Positions 45,101 through 55,834 of a DNA stretch of 64,000 bases are shown here, in pieces (position 1 is the first letter of the stretch; each line of letters opens with the position of its first letter). Location: NCBI GenBank assembly GCA_964023275.1, contig OZ029916.1:26945587-27009586 (forward strand), written 5' to 3'. Under the pieces are notes generated by a model. It saw only the letters and a program-made list of their open reading frames with translations. It made no database searches and was not told the origin of the DNA. The DNA comes from Norana najaformis. Lineage: Eukaryota; Annelida; Clitellata; Crassiclitellata; Hormogastridae. Both the position numbers and the translations under genes were made by a program.

Positions 45101-48100
45101 ATGATGAACAAAAATAACATCTTGTGGTGATCTCATTCAAACTGGGGCATTGGTGAAGTATCTCACTTGATAAAATAATTGAACAAATCATCAAGGTCAT
45201 GCCTATACAGTTGCTATAGAAATCGATATGCATTGTACACACAAACACAAACACAACAAGCTACATAATGTTTTCTGTTGTAGTTTGTCATATTACCCAG
45301 TTCTTGGTTAAAAATTCTGTTCTAAGCTATGATTCTGATACCTTGGTGGATGAAGTAGATCCACGCAACTGATTAATTCCTTTAATGCTGAAACCAAAAT
45401 ACTCAGATGTCTTGTAAACTTTAGATACCACGTAATTTTTTCATTTCTGTTTAATCCTGGTATCTGGTCAGTTAAGGAACCCGATGAGTAAAATAAGGCC
45501 ACTCACCTTTTTCAAAGCCTGAAAACTGTTATTTTTCGCCCAGGCTGGGCTGGGAGCATGTCTGAGTAGATATCTTGAGGAGGTGCTGTGTAAATTTAGT
45601 ACTAATTGAATGAATAATTCAGTTTAACTTTTTATTGCACAGAGTTGGAGGTGAGTAAAAAGCAGGCAGAAACCGATCGCAAGACCATAGAAGAGCTTCA
45701 GAGAGAACGTGACATACTTAGCAAGGTCAGAACCTCACCAACTTTTGCAGTCTATCTGAATTTCTGTGTTTAAAATTCTTATCTGGAACTCTGCCTAGAA
45801 CTGTCTGGAACTCTTGAGGTCAATACTCCAAACCCATCCCTATTATTTTTATTTCTCGTGTTTATGTAGCACTAGTGTCTTACGACAAGCATGAAAAGAA
45901 TGGTGCTAAGCGAATAATATGCTCTGAGGACTTGTTCAGCGTCGCTACAGAGTTATTGTTGCAGTGGAGGATTGAACCTGGATGCTCTGCATTGCAAATC
46001 GAGCTCTTCACCAGCTGTTGGATTGTTGATCTGTTCTCTGTGATGACTGTGAACTAGCTCACCAAAATATGTCTGGTCCAACTTTGAACCAAGGTGTCTG
46101 TTTGTAGTTGTAATCATAATCTTCAGATTTCTTCAGCACCCAAAAAACTAAGCACAGGAATCAGCATATTCACAAATGCTCAGTCAACACAATATCATTG
46201 AGGCAGGTAGGGTCAGGTTCAGTTCCAGGTTGAGCTTCAGATCTATTATACAACATAGTTGGACCTGCAGTTGACCTCATGGCAGTTCATTGTCCACATA
46301 TTTTAATCGTAATCATAATTGTAATCTCAAGATTTCTACAGCACCCAACGAAAGCTAAGACGTGGGAACCAGCTTATTCACAGGCGCTCAGTCAAAACAA
46401 AATCGATAGGCAGAAGGGTTCGGTTCCAGGTCAAGATCCAGGAGTCAGGCAGTCAGACAGTCGGACGCCTACGGTGGATGATGCGGTTTTGAAGAGTTAT
46501 AAGATACCATTTAATAGATATGATTAATAGATACCCTATAAGATATCATTTAATACCATTTAAGAGATATAGAGCTAACTGGTTGGAGAATGCTAATAAT
46601 ATTCTTGGTAATTATTTCAATGACTTGGTTTAAAGTGACTGCAGCTTACTTTCATACAGATTAGCAGACAAAAGCTATGTTCTTAACTATTTGTAGAACA
46701 TGGTGAAATCTACTGCAGACACACAGAAGCAGGTCAATCTGGTTAAGCTACATGAACAAACAAGGATAAACTTGTTGCAAGAGATTAAAAACTACCAGAT
46801 TGAAGCAAATAAACAACGTCAGCTCATTCACAAATTGGAGATCGAAAGAGATCGATACATCACTGAAGCCAGTGATCTTACACAAAAGGTCAGTGTAATT
46901 TTAGGCTCATCTGTATTTTTACTTCATTCACATAATATATTGCAATTGGAACTATATATAGCATATATTCTCATAAACATTTGACGTTATCAAAGAAAGA
47001 CTACTTGATAATATATCTTGCATTAAACAGAATAAATGGATGTGCTGTAAAAGATTGTTTGACAAGGATAAACCAGAAGTTTGGTTGTGATTAATGCGAT
47101 TTGGTTGATGCGAAGTGTAGGTAGCAAAATGTTCTGGCGAAATTTTTATAACAGGGTAGCTGCCATGTAGGACCTACCTGGCTGATGGTCCATTTATTAT
47201 ATATCCTTGTAACTGAGCCACAGGTATAGTTGTCAGTAAAATACCAGTAATCGATTAGATTATATTATATCAGATTAGATTAGGTTAAATCTGGATCCAG
47301 ATTAGAGTAACTTGGTTGTATTGGTTGGATTATATTATATTGTGCTAGGTGAGGTCAGATTAGATAAAAGAGATTAAATTACATTAGCTTTGGCAAGGTT
47401 AGTTTAGGTTGGATTCAATTGATTCGGGTAGGTTAGATTAGATAGATTGGGTTAAATTAGGTAAGATTAAGTTCAGTTACTTAGGTCAGATTGCCCCTAT
47501 AGTGTTGACCCTTGCAGACATGTACATGTTAGTATTCTTGGTTTCAGGATGAGGTTAGATTAGGTTAAATTGTACTAGATTAAGACTTTTGGGAATACAT
47601 GTAGGTATTCTACTGGGTTGCAGGTCTTGGCTAACATGGATGATGTGAAAAGTCGAGAGATGCAGATCTTTGACTACAAGAAGAAGATTGCAGAGGCAGA
47701 GACTAAGCTCAAACAGCAGCAGAACCTCTACGAAGCCGTCAGAAGTGACCGAAATTTATACAGCAAGAATCTCATCGAAACTCAGGTATAGGCGTCTGCC
47801 CTATGTCCAATGTGGATATTACTTTGTCACCAATATCACAGTGTCAGTTTAACTACAAAGCTGGGGATGGTGAATTGAAATCTGGCAAAAAGGACTGACT
47901 GCTGCTGGAGTCAACATGTTGTTTGCATGATTTGATGTATCTTTGTTGTGTTGGTCAGTCTTTGTGGAAAACCAACCACTGCATTTTGTGTCACAAACAA
48001 AGATAGCCAATTAAGTGCAACTCATGCCATTTAAAAAATTCACGTTAAAATCATCGTGGTAGTGGTCTTGTTAGTCAAAATTATGTGAAGTATTAGTGGA

Positions 48101-51100
48101 AATCGTAGTCAGATTAGTAGTAGAAGTACTTACCTACTGTATCCTGCCTTCTGATTTCCCTGAACTATTAGATTTTGACTGGACTTAACCAATGGATTAT
48201 AATTGTTTACTATAGCTTCACTTGAAGCGACCATTGACCTTGTGTGACCTTGTGCATTGTGCTGATGGCACAATAGAAGTAATTACAGTAGATTCGATTG
48301 TATGTGAGCAGGTAGATTAGATTGTACTAACTGTAGATGGATGTTGCTGTCTTCCTTAGGATGAAATTGCTGACATGAAGCGCAAACTGAAGATCATGAA
48401 CCACCAGATCGATCAGTTGAAGGAGGAGGTTTCATCAAAGGAGGCAGCGCTTGTCAAGGAGCACCTCGAGCACCAGAGGGTGGAGAAGGAGAAGGATGCC
48501 TTGAAGGAAGAGCTTCAGAAGATGAAGGCGCAGGCTGCAGAGACCAAAGCCCACATTGAATCACAGGAAATGGAACAGAGGAAGCTTGTGAAGATCATCG
48601 CTGAGGCTGATGCCGAAAGACTAAGACAGAAGAAGGAACTGGACGCAGTCAGTCTTCCTCCGAAAATTTATTTCCTTAATTTGTATAGCACTAGTATCTA
48701 GCGCTTCACTGCTTGCAAATTCTGCATCAGCCTTTCACTCAAAACTGAAAACATTACTCTTTCACAGATCCTATCCTGACATCCCTTCTTCCTCATCTCT
48801 CTCTTCTCCAACCCCAAACACTACCACCCCATAGCTTCCATGCTATCTGTCCATCTGACTTTTGGATCTTGACCTGGAACTAAACCCATTTGCCTATCGA
48901 TTTTGTTTTGACTGAGCGCCTGCTGGTCCCCGAAGTGTGGTTTTCATTGGGCACTGTAGAAATCTTGGAATTATGATTATGATTACGATTATGACACGCT
49001 TCAGTTTATGGTATGACGCATCTGTGTATTAAGGATTTAATGGTCAAGGTCTGGCCAGGACTTGAATATGATGGCTTTTCAGAAACGCTCAAAAGAAATT
49101 TCTGGTAAAAGAATGCACTTCTGATGTCTCACCAAATAAAGCTGGAAAGTTGATAAAAGAACTGGACCATTTCTTTCATTACGTTAGTGACACCATCTAC
49201 CTGGATTGGCCTTTAGATTGGAGCTACCTAGTTGCCAGGAGTGCTTTGTGCATCTTTCTCACATATTGGTGTTCTTTTAATTGGGTAGGCACGAAAATGC
49301 TCTCAAGTAGTTGTCTTAAAGGAATGCTCTATGAATCCTATGATGCATTTCATTACACTGATGCTGCCTACACCTGGTTGTCTTTATTTTAGGTGATCAG
49401 TGAGAGGGATATTCTTGGGACGCAGCTGGTGAGGCGTAACGATGAACTGGCGTTACTTTACGAGAAGATCAAGATCCAGAAGTCGACCCTGAACAAGGGA
49501 GAGGTGCAGTACAACCAGCGACTGGATGACATTCGTGTTCTGAAGCTTGAGATTCGCAAGATGCGGAGGGAGAAAAAAATCATGGACAAAAGTGTTCGCA
49601 ATCTTGATGACTTAAGGTCTGTCATAAAATACAATAAATTCAGATTTAGATACAAATTTAAGATTGCATAAACTTGGAAGTAAATTTGGAAAAATTGATG
49701 ATTCCTGTGCGAATGTGAAATAATTAATGGCTTTTTGAAGAGAATTTATGTCATAGACAGCTATACTTATAATTTTCACAGAATTTTAAGTGATGTCCAG
49801 CATAAAAGTGATAATGATTCATGATGAAAGTGATGATGACAACGATAATGATAATAATGACGATGAATATGATGATGATGATGATGATGTTGATGATGAC
49901 GATGATAACAATGAAAATGAAGACAACGATGACAAGGATGACAACGACGACAACAGTGATGATGATGATGATGACTATGATGATGGTTACGAATTAATTA
50001 GAGTACTGAAACTGATCTGACGACTGGACAATGATTATAGAGGTGACACCATCAAATCGTTAATTCAATAGTAATTAGAGTTCTTTTTTTAAGACGTGAG
50101 GTCTACCATCTGCAGAGGGAGCTGCTACGAGAGAGAACACGATGCAAGGCTCTCGAGGAGGAATTAGAAAACCCAATGAACATCCACAGATGGCGAAAAT
50201 TAGAGGTATAGACTGAATCTTTACTTTTAGCTTTAGCACAGGAATTCAACCAATGAACAGCTAAAGCGGGAGAGCATTTTAGTTCTTGTGATCATCAGGT
50301 AGTCAGGTGGGAATCAACTATGAAGTAGATTGAGGAAGTCAAAGCTCATGGTGAAAGACCCAACTTCTTTAAACCAGACTATGAATTTGTAAGGAAAAGT
50401 TTAAGAAAATGATTTGATAGGTGGAATTAAAGAAATTCAATCGAATGAGGCTCGGATAAAGTTTACAGAAGCGATGAGGGAGGTTACTGTAGAAGACAGA
50501 CGTAAAGAAAATGAACCAATAAGAAAAGGCCTTCGGTAGCATGAGAAAAAAGATAAGGGCAAAGAACAAGCTTGGAAGAATTTTCAAAAGTTAAAGAAGG
50601 AAAATATCAGAGAATTGAATCACGAGAATACTTTAAGACATGAGAAATTAAGAATCAAGTATGTGAATAAAAGGAATAACTGCACTGATGCAGACAAGAA
50701 GGCAAGAGAAAGGTTTGAGCAGAAGCTATCAAGGATTGTAAAGGAGGGCAGCAAAAATGTTTTCAGCTGGAGAAAGTGCAGAGGAGAGCTACCAAAATGA
50801 TCTTGGGTTATAAGGATCTGAGCTACAAAGGAAGGTTGCAATGGTGTGGACTAACAGCATTGGAATGAAGTAGGAGCAGGGGAGACCTACTTTAATCTTA
50901 AACAATTATCACTGGAAAGGAGGCAGTGCAGTGGGAAAGGTTCTTTGAATTAGCACCAGACAAGGCAACTCGAGGCCACAGATATAAATTATTTAAGAGA
51001 TGATGTTTCTGTTTATGAAAGGGAAGTGATCCAAGTATGTACGAGATGATTCAGAAGATGCAGACACTTCAGAAACGACTCATTGCCAAGACGGAGGAGG

Positions 51101-52836
51101 TTGTGGAGAAGGAGCTGATGATCAACGAGAAAGACAAGTTGTACGTCGAGCTGAAGCACATCCTGTCTCGTCACCCTGGTCCGGAGGTTGCTGAACAAAT
51201 CCAAATCTATCAGTCAAGTCTTAAGGAAAAGAACAAACAGCTTCAGGTAGAGTCTTTTGAAGGCTACTACAAGTTGCTATATAAATATTCAGGTTTCTTT
51301 ACATTGCACTACATTATTACTAGTTGCATTACATTAATACAGTTTTGTTTGTGTTTCTTATGATTTCATGTTACATTGGTTGAGTTTATAAAGTTTGTGA
51401 AATGATTAAGGGTATGCCACTGTAATTTAATGCAAGTATAGTATAATGTTATTTGTTATAAATAGACACATATGTTGCCAGTTTAAGAAAATGTTTCTTT
51501 GAGAGAGTTTTCATGAAAAAGATAACAGTACAAAAGTATGACTGATTCTATTTGCTAATTTGAATTTACCTTACAATACATAACCCTACCCTACCTTACC
51601 TTACTTTACCATAACTTACCCTAACTCAGTTTACTTTCCCTTACCTTGCCTAACCTTACCTTATTTTACCATATATAACCTTACCTTACCTCATTCTACT
51701 ATGTCTTACAATACCTTGCCTTCACCTTATGTTACCATTCTCATACCTTAAATTACCTTAACTTTCCTTACCTGACCATATTTTACCTTGCCTTACTTTA
51801 CCTTACTTTACTCTTTCTTCATACTTTAACTTACCTTACCCTACCTTATTTTACCTGACCTTACCTTGCCTTAGTTGACTAACATTGGATGGATTTCTTT
51901 GGACTGTAGGCCATGCAGTCGGAGATAAACATGCACCAGTCGCAGGTGAAAGATTTCAAATATGAGATTGAGTTACTCAGCCGTGAACTTCAGGAAGTTC
52001 GCAAGAAATACTTCATGCAGAAGAAGAAAGAGCAGCAACAGCGGTCAGTGCACAGACTGATTACATTTACCCATTACAGCCTTGTTGTAACTTTGAAGGA
52101 AAGAGGCACTTAATTTCAGCTCTTTTATTTCAACATTGTCTAGATGGTATGAAATTAAAATTGAACAGTGCAAACAAGTTTGTCAGGCAACAGCATCAGC
52201 AACATCAACAACATCAGTAACGACAACATTGACTGTGTAATGCACTGTTGGTCAGTATAAGTGTAATTGGTGCACTAGAAATATTGTAGTGGTGTATTGT
52301 GTTGTATTAACGAGGGTTAGTGCAGCTGTCCATATATTAGCATGTCTCAGTTAAGAGGTAGTCTTAGAGGTACTGTAGTTCTGGAAAGTTGGAAGAATGG
52401 AACTAAAGCAATCCAACAACAGATTGGTTTGCTGTTGTTAAATATTAAACATTTCAAGAGCTAAATGCCAACTTCAAATGATGCACCAAGCATAAATGCT
52501 GTTGCATATACCTAAAAAAGGCCAATGCATTAGCAGTAGACCACCATGCATGCACCTTAATTAAATAATAACCATATTCACAGAAAGCTCATAACAAAAG
52601 TAGTTGTGTTAGCATTTTTCCAATGAGTAGGAATAAACAAGCAGAAAATTACGTTATTCGTGCTATCAGAGTTGTTCTTAATTTTAAATGTGGTGTGACT
52701 GATTTCCAGTGAGCAAGAGAGGGCTCTGACACAGGCTGGAATATCTCCCATCCAACCTCAGCTCCGCCCTGATCAGCCACGATTCATCGGAGGCGGTTTC
52801 AACCTCAAACAGATCACAGCCAAGACTGCCGCCTAG
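39167..52836 (+). CDS. CFAP58: CFAP58 (CCDC147), cilia- and flagella-associated coiled-coil protein
   Basis: Long coiled-coil axonemal protein needed for sperm flagella and motile cilia in vertebrates. Sixteen exons join in phase: 39167-39232, 39801-40016, 41386-41537, 42420-42576, 42883-43077, 43822-43959, 44208-44367, 45643-45725, 46697-46888, 47624-47785, 48360-48647, 49393-49616, 50094-50205, 51022-51246, 51910-52043 and 52710-52836 (stop TAG). They encode 876 residues plus a short unseen start; the vertebrate protein is about 870. Heptad-rich Glu/Lys/Gln sequence runs nearly throughout. Blocks I recognise include RELKAEIVANSAKV, LQQDIQVRNNEAQREARKK, ERELEVSKKQAE, WRKLEGSDPS, LSRHPGPE and the C-terminal RFIGGGFNLKQ. 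The 44367 donor (GGG|GTTCGT) and the 51021 acceptor (ATGAAAG) are weak but needed for frame and family alignment. Introns hold several antisense LINE tails and one sense CR1 relic. Confidence 0.95.
39448..39675 (-). mobile_element. CR1/L2-like LINE 3' UTR copy
   Basis: Left end has GATCGTAATTGTAATCATAATC units and CGAGATTTCTACAGCACCC. The shared body follows (CAACTTATTCACAGG..., AAATCGATAGGCAG, GGTCAAGATCCAAGAGTCAG). Complement of the sense copy at 48715-48997. Located in CFAP58 between exons 39167 and 39801. Confidence 0.7.
41240..41346. repeat. (CAT)n/(CAC)n microsatellite
   Basis: Trinucleotide tract ending about 40 bp before the acceptor of CFAP58 exon 41386. Minus-strand open frames through it are Val/Asp/Met runs and not genes. 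Confidence 0.9.
41733..41960 (-). mobile_element. CR1/L2-like LINE 3' UTR copy
   Basis: GTAATCATAATCATAATCG tail at the left, then ATTTCCACAGCGCCCAACA and the same body as 39448-39675 (AAATCGATAGGCAAAAAGG, GGTCAAGATCCAAAAGTCAG). In the CFAP58 intron after exon 41537. Confidence 0.7.
43934..44085 (+). repeat. 118-bp tandem duplication copying the end of a CFAP58 exon and its donor
   Basis: ACCAGACAAAGGCCCTCG at 43934, the last coding bases of exon 43822-43959, recurs as ACCAGACAAAGGCCCTTG at 44052. Each is followed by an ATTA[A/T]AGGT donor-like word. Between them are CATACA-type units. Confidence 0.85.
44404..44472. repeat. (TATG)n microsatellite
   Basis: TATG/TGTG tetranucleotides starting 37 bp after the weak donor of CFAP58 exon 44208-44367. 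Confidence 0.9.
44500..45600. other. CFAP58 intron, non-coding
   Basis: No exon is supported here. A 194-codon minus-strand open frame (44474-45058) is noted in the findings but not credited. Confidence 0.5.
45850..46060 (-). mobile_element. tRNA-derived SINE, family 2, diverged copy
   Basis: On the minus strand CAGCTGGTGAAGAGCTCGAT (A-box-like) precedes GGTTCAATCCTCCAC (B-box). GTAGCGACGCTGAACAAGTC and TTAGCACCATTC follow, matching the body of the 10085 and 61835 copies. In a CFAP58 intron. Confidence 0.55.
46095..46245 (-). mobile_element. CR1/L2-like LINE 3' UTR copy, degenerate
   Basis: GTAGTTGTAATCATAATCTTC at the left, then CAGATTTCTTCAGCACCC and a decayed body with CATATTCACAAATGCTCAGT. 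Adjacent to a better copy starting about 46300. Confidence 0.6.
46300..46500 (-). mobile_element. CR1/L2-like LINE 3' UTR copy
   Basis: TTTTAATCGTAATCATAATT tail, ATTTCTACAGCACCCAACG, then AAATCGATAGGCAGAAGG and GGTTCGGTTCCAGG. Best preserved of the antisense copies in CFAP58. Confidence 0.7.
47230..47580. repeat. degenerate GATTAGGTTA-type repeat region
   Basis: About 350 bp rich in AGATTAGATTAGGTTAAAT and related words without a strict period, running almost to the acceptor of CFAP58 exon 47624. Confidence 0.7.
48715..48997 (+). mobile_element. CR1/L2-like LINE 3' end, sense copy
   Basis: Begins with the last codons of a reverse transcriptase (TTTCACTCAAAACTGAAAAC, also seen at 38466). 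The 3' UTR follows (TTTTGGATCTTGACC, TTTGCCTATCGATTTTG, GCGCCTGCTGG), closing with TAGAAATCTTGG and ATTATGATTATGATTACG units. This copy fixes the orientation of the whole family. In the CFAP58 intron after exon 48647. Confidence 0.7.
49812..49990. repeat. (GAT)n/(GAC)n microsatellite
   Basis: About 180 bp of GAT/GAC/AAT trinucleotides. It yields an artefactual Asp-rich open frame at 49790-50020 inside a CFAP58 intron. Confidence 0.9.
50390..51005 (+). pseudogene. CR1-like LINE relic with internal RT deletion
   Basis: The first part reads KKARERFEQKLSRIVKEGSK, the linker usually found before the RT core of CR1-type elements. The next part reads LEKVQRRATKMILGYKDLSY, KGRLQWCGLTALE and TRGHRYKLFK, a block that normally follows the RT core. 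The core itself is missing, and the two parts meet near 50770. In-frame stops are present. The relic ends about 17 bp before the splice acceptor of CFAP58 exon 51022. Confidence 0.75.
51555..51885. repeat. TTACC/CCTTA pentanucleotide-like repeat
   Basis: About 330 bp of TTACC-, TTACT- and CCTAA-like units. The C/T-rich strand leads directly into the acceptor of CFAP58 exon 51910, so it may extend the polypyrimidine tract. A shorter array of the complementary TAAGG type lies at 54785-54885. Confidence 0.85.
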
Positions 52837-53260
52837 AAGAAAGACTGTTTCCCTGCTGCTGCTGCTGCTGCTGACTAGTTTGCCTTGTGCACAGCATGAT
52901 CTTTCATTGAGTGGCTGATAAAAATTGCATTATAACCTGTGAATTAATTTTAAAGCTTACCTCTCTGTTTGGTTGCAAATTACATTATGACTAACTAACC
53001 GTTTTGAGTGGCTCCATACAGGCGCTACATCAATGTGTATATATGTGGATTACAGACTGTGTCCAGAAAAAAGGAACCCTTAAGCAAACTTGAATAACTT
53101 GTGCAGAAATTTATAAAATCTAAATTTATTTTAATAGTTTCTTTACTTACTTGTATACTATTAATAATGTTTATAGTTTATAAAAGGCCCCAGTGAATAC
53201 TGATATCAGCTGGTGTGTGGGGAACATTTCAAATAAAGCAGCGAATGCAAATAAGTACTC
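52837..53260 (+). other. CFAP58: 3' UTR of CFAP58
   Basis: Follows the TAG stop. A (GCT)n of seven units lies at about 52853-52875 and AATAAA at 53232-53237 is the first good poly(A) signal. Confidence 0.6.
53232..53237 (+). promoter_or_regulatory. CFAP58: poly(A) signal of CFAP58
   Basis: AATAAA about 395 bp after the stop codon, on the coding strand. Confidence 0.55.
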
Positions 53261-53524
53261 TTGATTCCTCTGCCTTAGATGTTTCAAATGTATAAACAAT
53301 TTAAAATCTGTACTTCAGTAATTGCTGTTTAGCTTGTGCTTCCTTTTTCGGGACAACGTTTTTATGTATTACAAAGATTACTATCAGAATTAGCCTTTCT
53401 CTTGGTGATCTTTGATGGCATGTTGGCTTCTCTTCAACAGAAGAAATACAAAATATAGTGAAACTTAAGATTTAATATACTTTAAAAGCTTCTAAGATTT
53501 TTGTTTAAGAGGGTAATGTAAATG

Positions 53525-53650
53525 TATGTGTGTTTCTAAAGCGACCCTTTGGCCTTGACCCTGCTAGTTTTTCAGTGAATTGATCGGGTGAGACCCTTCA
53601 CCATCCATTTGAATGGATGCATGTCATTTAAAGTCCCCATGTACGTATTT
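53525..53650 (-). mobile_element. tRNA-derived SINE, family 1, 5'-truncated
   Basis: TTTCTAAAGCGACCCTTTGG, GATCGGGTGAGACCCTTCAC and TTTAAAGTCCCCATG match the 3' half of the copy at 28520-28735. The A/B-box head is missing. Confidence 0.65.
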
Positions 53651-55030
53651 TCTGTTTAGCACTTACTAACTTCTTTAGCAGTATTATCTAGTTTTTTTAT
53701 GCTCATAATATGAGTTAAGAGAAATGAGTGTATAAATTTCCTGTGATAAAATATCATGTCTAGTATAAGCCTTCATTTTTGGTGTAGATGTGTAATTGAG
53801 ATGCAGCTGCACAAGCATTTTTAGCTTTTTAGAGTCTGTTTTTGAAGTTATCATTTTCTTTAAACCTGAAAACACTGTTAAACTGGTTGCATACGCATGT
53901 GCACAACTTTTATACAGTTTGTGTGGATGTGTTGGCATGCTTATGAAATGCAAAGAATCAATGAAAGACATGTTTCTATTCATTCGGTATATATGCAAAC
54001 ATTCGGTGGGCTTAATGTGCATCTTTTGCATGGCATAGTGTCAATTACTGTGATAGGTCATAGGTCTTCTGAAATAATTTGTGCTTTAACAACCACAAAG
54101 TTAATTTTTTCGATTTTAAGTTTATGTATTCTTGCTTCTCTTAGAATACTGCATGTTGGACTTTGAATTAGTCATGTATATCTACGAAAGTTGTATACGT
54201 AAATTTTAGAAACTGTGTTTATTAAATGAAGTAGGTCTACATATGTATTTGTGGAACATACATAAGTTCAGAAGACATTAATATGCATTAATTCAGAAGG
54301 CCTATAGATGCATTGATTTCATAAAACATGTATCAAGTTAGACTTGCTTTTGTAATAATTATTTAGGGTTAATTGCTACGGTTTAATTACTGCTGATAAC
54401 TAGTATTTTAGTTTAAGTGTTATGCTTTAAATTTTTAAAGGAGTGTGAATGAAGTGAGCAGTACAAAAGACTTCACATTTGTATACAATTGATTGAAACT
54501 AAATTGTTTTTCTTCTCTTCCCTTTTCAGAACCTGTAGGATGACTTGAATGATAACCTAACTGCTTTGGCCGCATTTATGATTATTGCCTAAAACATCTA
54601 ACAGATTTATCAAGCGGCAAAATGTTGAATTGCCTGGCAATCTCTTGTAATTGCCTACCTTACTGATTTACACTCTGTACAAGGGAACATGTTGTAAGTC
54701 GAATTGCTTAATCTCTCCTAATTACATAAATCTTCTGTGATATTACACACATCATTAAAACGCTAGTTCCGATACAGTAGATCAAAAAAGGAAAGTTAAG
54801 TTGAGTAAAGGTAAGGAAAGGCAAACCGAGTTAAGGAAATTACGGTAAAGTAAGGCAATGTAATGCAAGGTAAGGGATATGGATTGCAAAGAAACAAGGC
54901 AGCTTTGGAAACCGGTTTCTTTCAGCATGACCTCGTTATAACACGGAATTTGATGTCGCTTCTAAATACATGTATACAGTTATTAGGAGTTTCTTGCGTA
55001 ACTGATTTCTGTAGCGCCGTTGCTTCCTAA
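53651..55030. other. intergenic DNA
   Basis: AT-rich with no supported exon. A TAAGG-type array lies at 54785-54885. Confidence 0.4.
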
Positions 55031-55110
55031 CTAGGGCTGCCTCGAGTATTTGAGTACTCGAGTCCAAAAAAATTCGAGTAGTTTTTTAGTACTCGAGTTC
55101 TAGAGAATTG
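55031..55110. mobile_element. terminal fragment resembling a hAT-type DNA transposon
   Basis: CTAGGGCTGCCTCGAGTATT followed by several TACTCGAGT palindromic words. The AGGGCTG start and nested subterminal palindromes recall hAT ends as I know them. The opposite end is not found. Confidence 0.35.
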
Positions 55111-55487
55111 CAGATGTTGTCTTTGTTCAGTAATTATTTCAGTCAGTTAAATGTAAATTCAGCTTAAAACAATAGCCACAAATCGTCTGTTGTCACCGTC
55201 TGACATCTATCCATATAATATTTGCATCAAACAATATCTACTTCTGCCTGACCATCTCTTATCCATTTCATTTCCTGCTTCCATCTTTCTCTTTATTCTT
55301 GTTTTGTCTACACATCTTCTGTCTCTGTTTTTTCTGTCCTATGTTTGTGTAATTATCTGTCTAACTCTCCTTCCTCTGCTTTCTCTGCACTATCAATTTC
55401 TCTCAAATATTCTCTCCATGAAATGAAGGTAACATAAATTTAAAATGTAGGCCTAATTTAGGTGCCATACCCTCCTTACCTTTTGGA

Positions 55488-55640
55488 TTTATTTATTTTA
55501 TTTGCTAAATCTATGGTCTTATCATCATTATAATCATCTACATAATAATAATAATAATAATCATCATCATCATCATCATCATTTGTAGTAAACGTAGTAA
55601 TCATGATCATAATGCTCATCACCATCATCTATCTGTGTAT
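55488..55640. repeat. (TTTA)n and (AAT)n/(CAT)n microsatellites
   Basis: TTTATTTATTTTATTT at about 55490, then AATAAT and CATCAT tracts to about 55640. On the minus strand the first tract supplies AATAAA, a possible poly(A) signal for the neuropeptide gene. Confidence 0.75.
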
Positions 55641-55834
55641 GTATCTAAATACTTGTATAGCGCCCTTTAAGTACCTGTCAAAATCTCCTGCTAATACGGC
55701 ATTATCATTATTCTCTGTTAATCTGCGATCTGTTGCATGCTACACTTGCACATAATCATTGAGAACATCTAATCCGATGAAGTGTTCCGGATGGGTGACA
55801 GTAGCGATGAAGTCACCGCTTCAGGGCCAGTTGA

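Noticed and set aside
49790..50020. Asp-rich plus open frame
   Set aside because: Pure product of a GAT/GAC microsatellite inside a CFAP58 intron.
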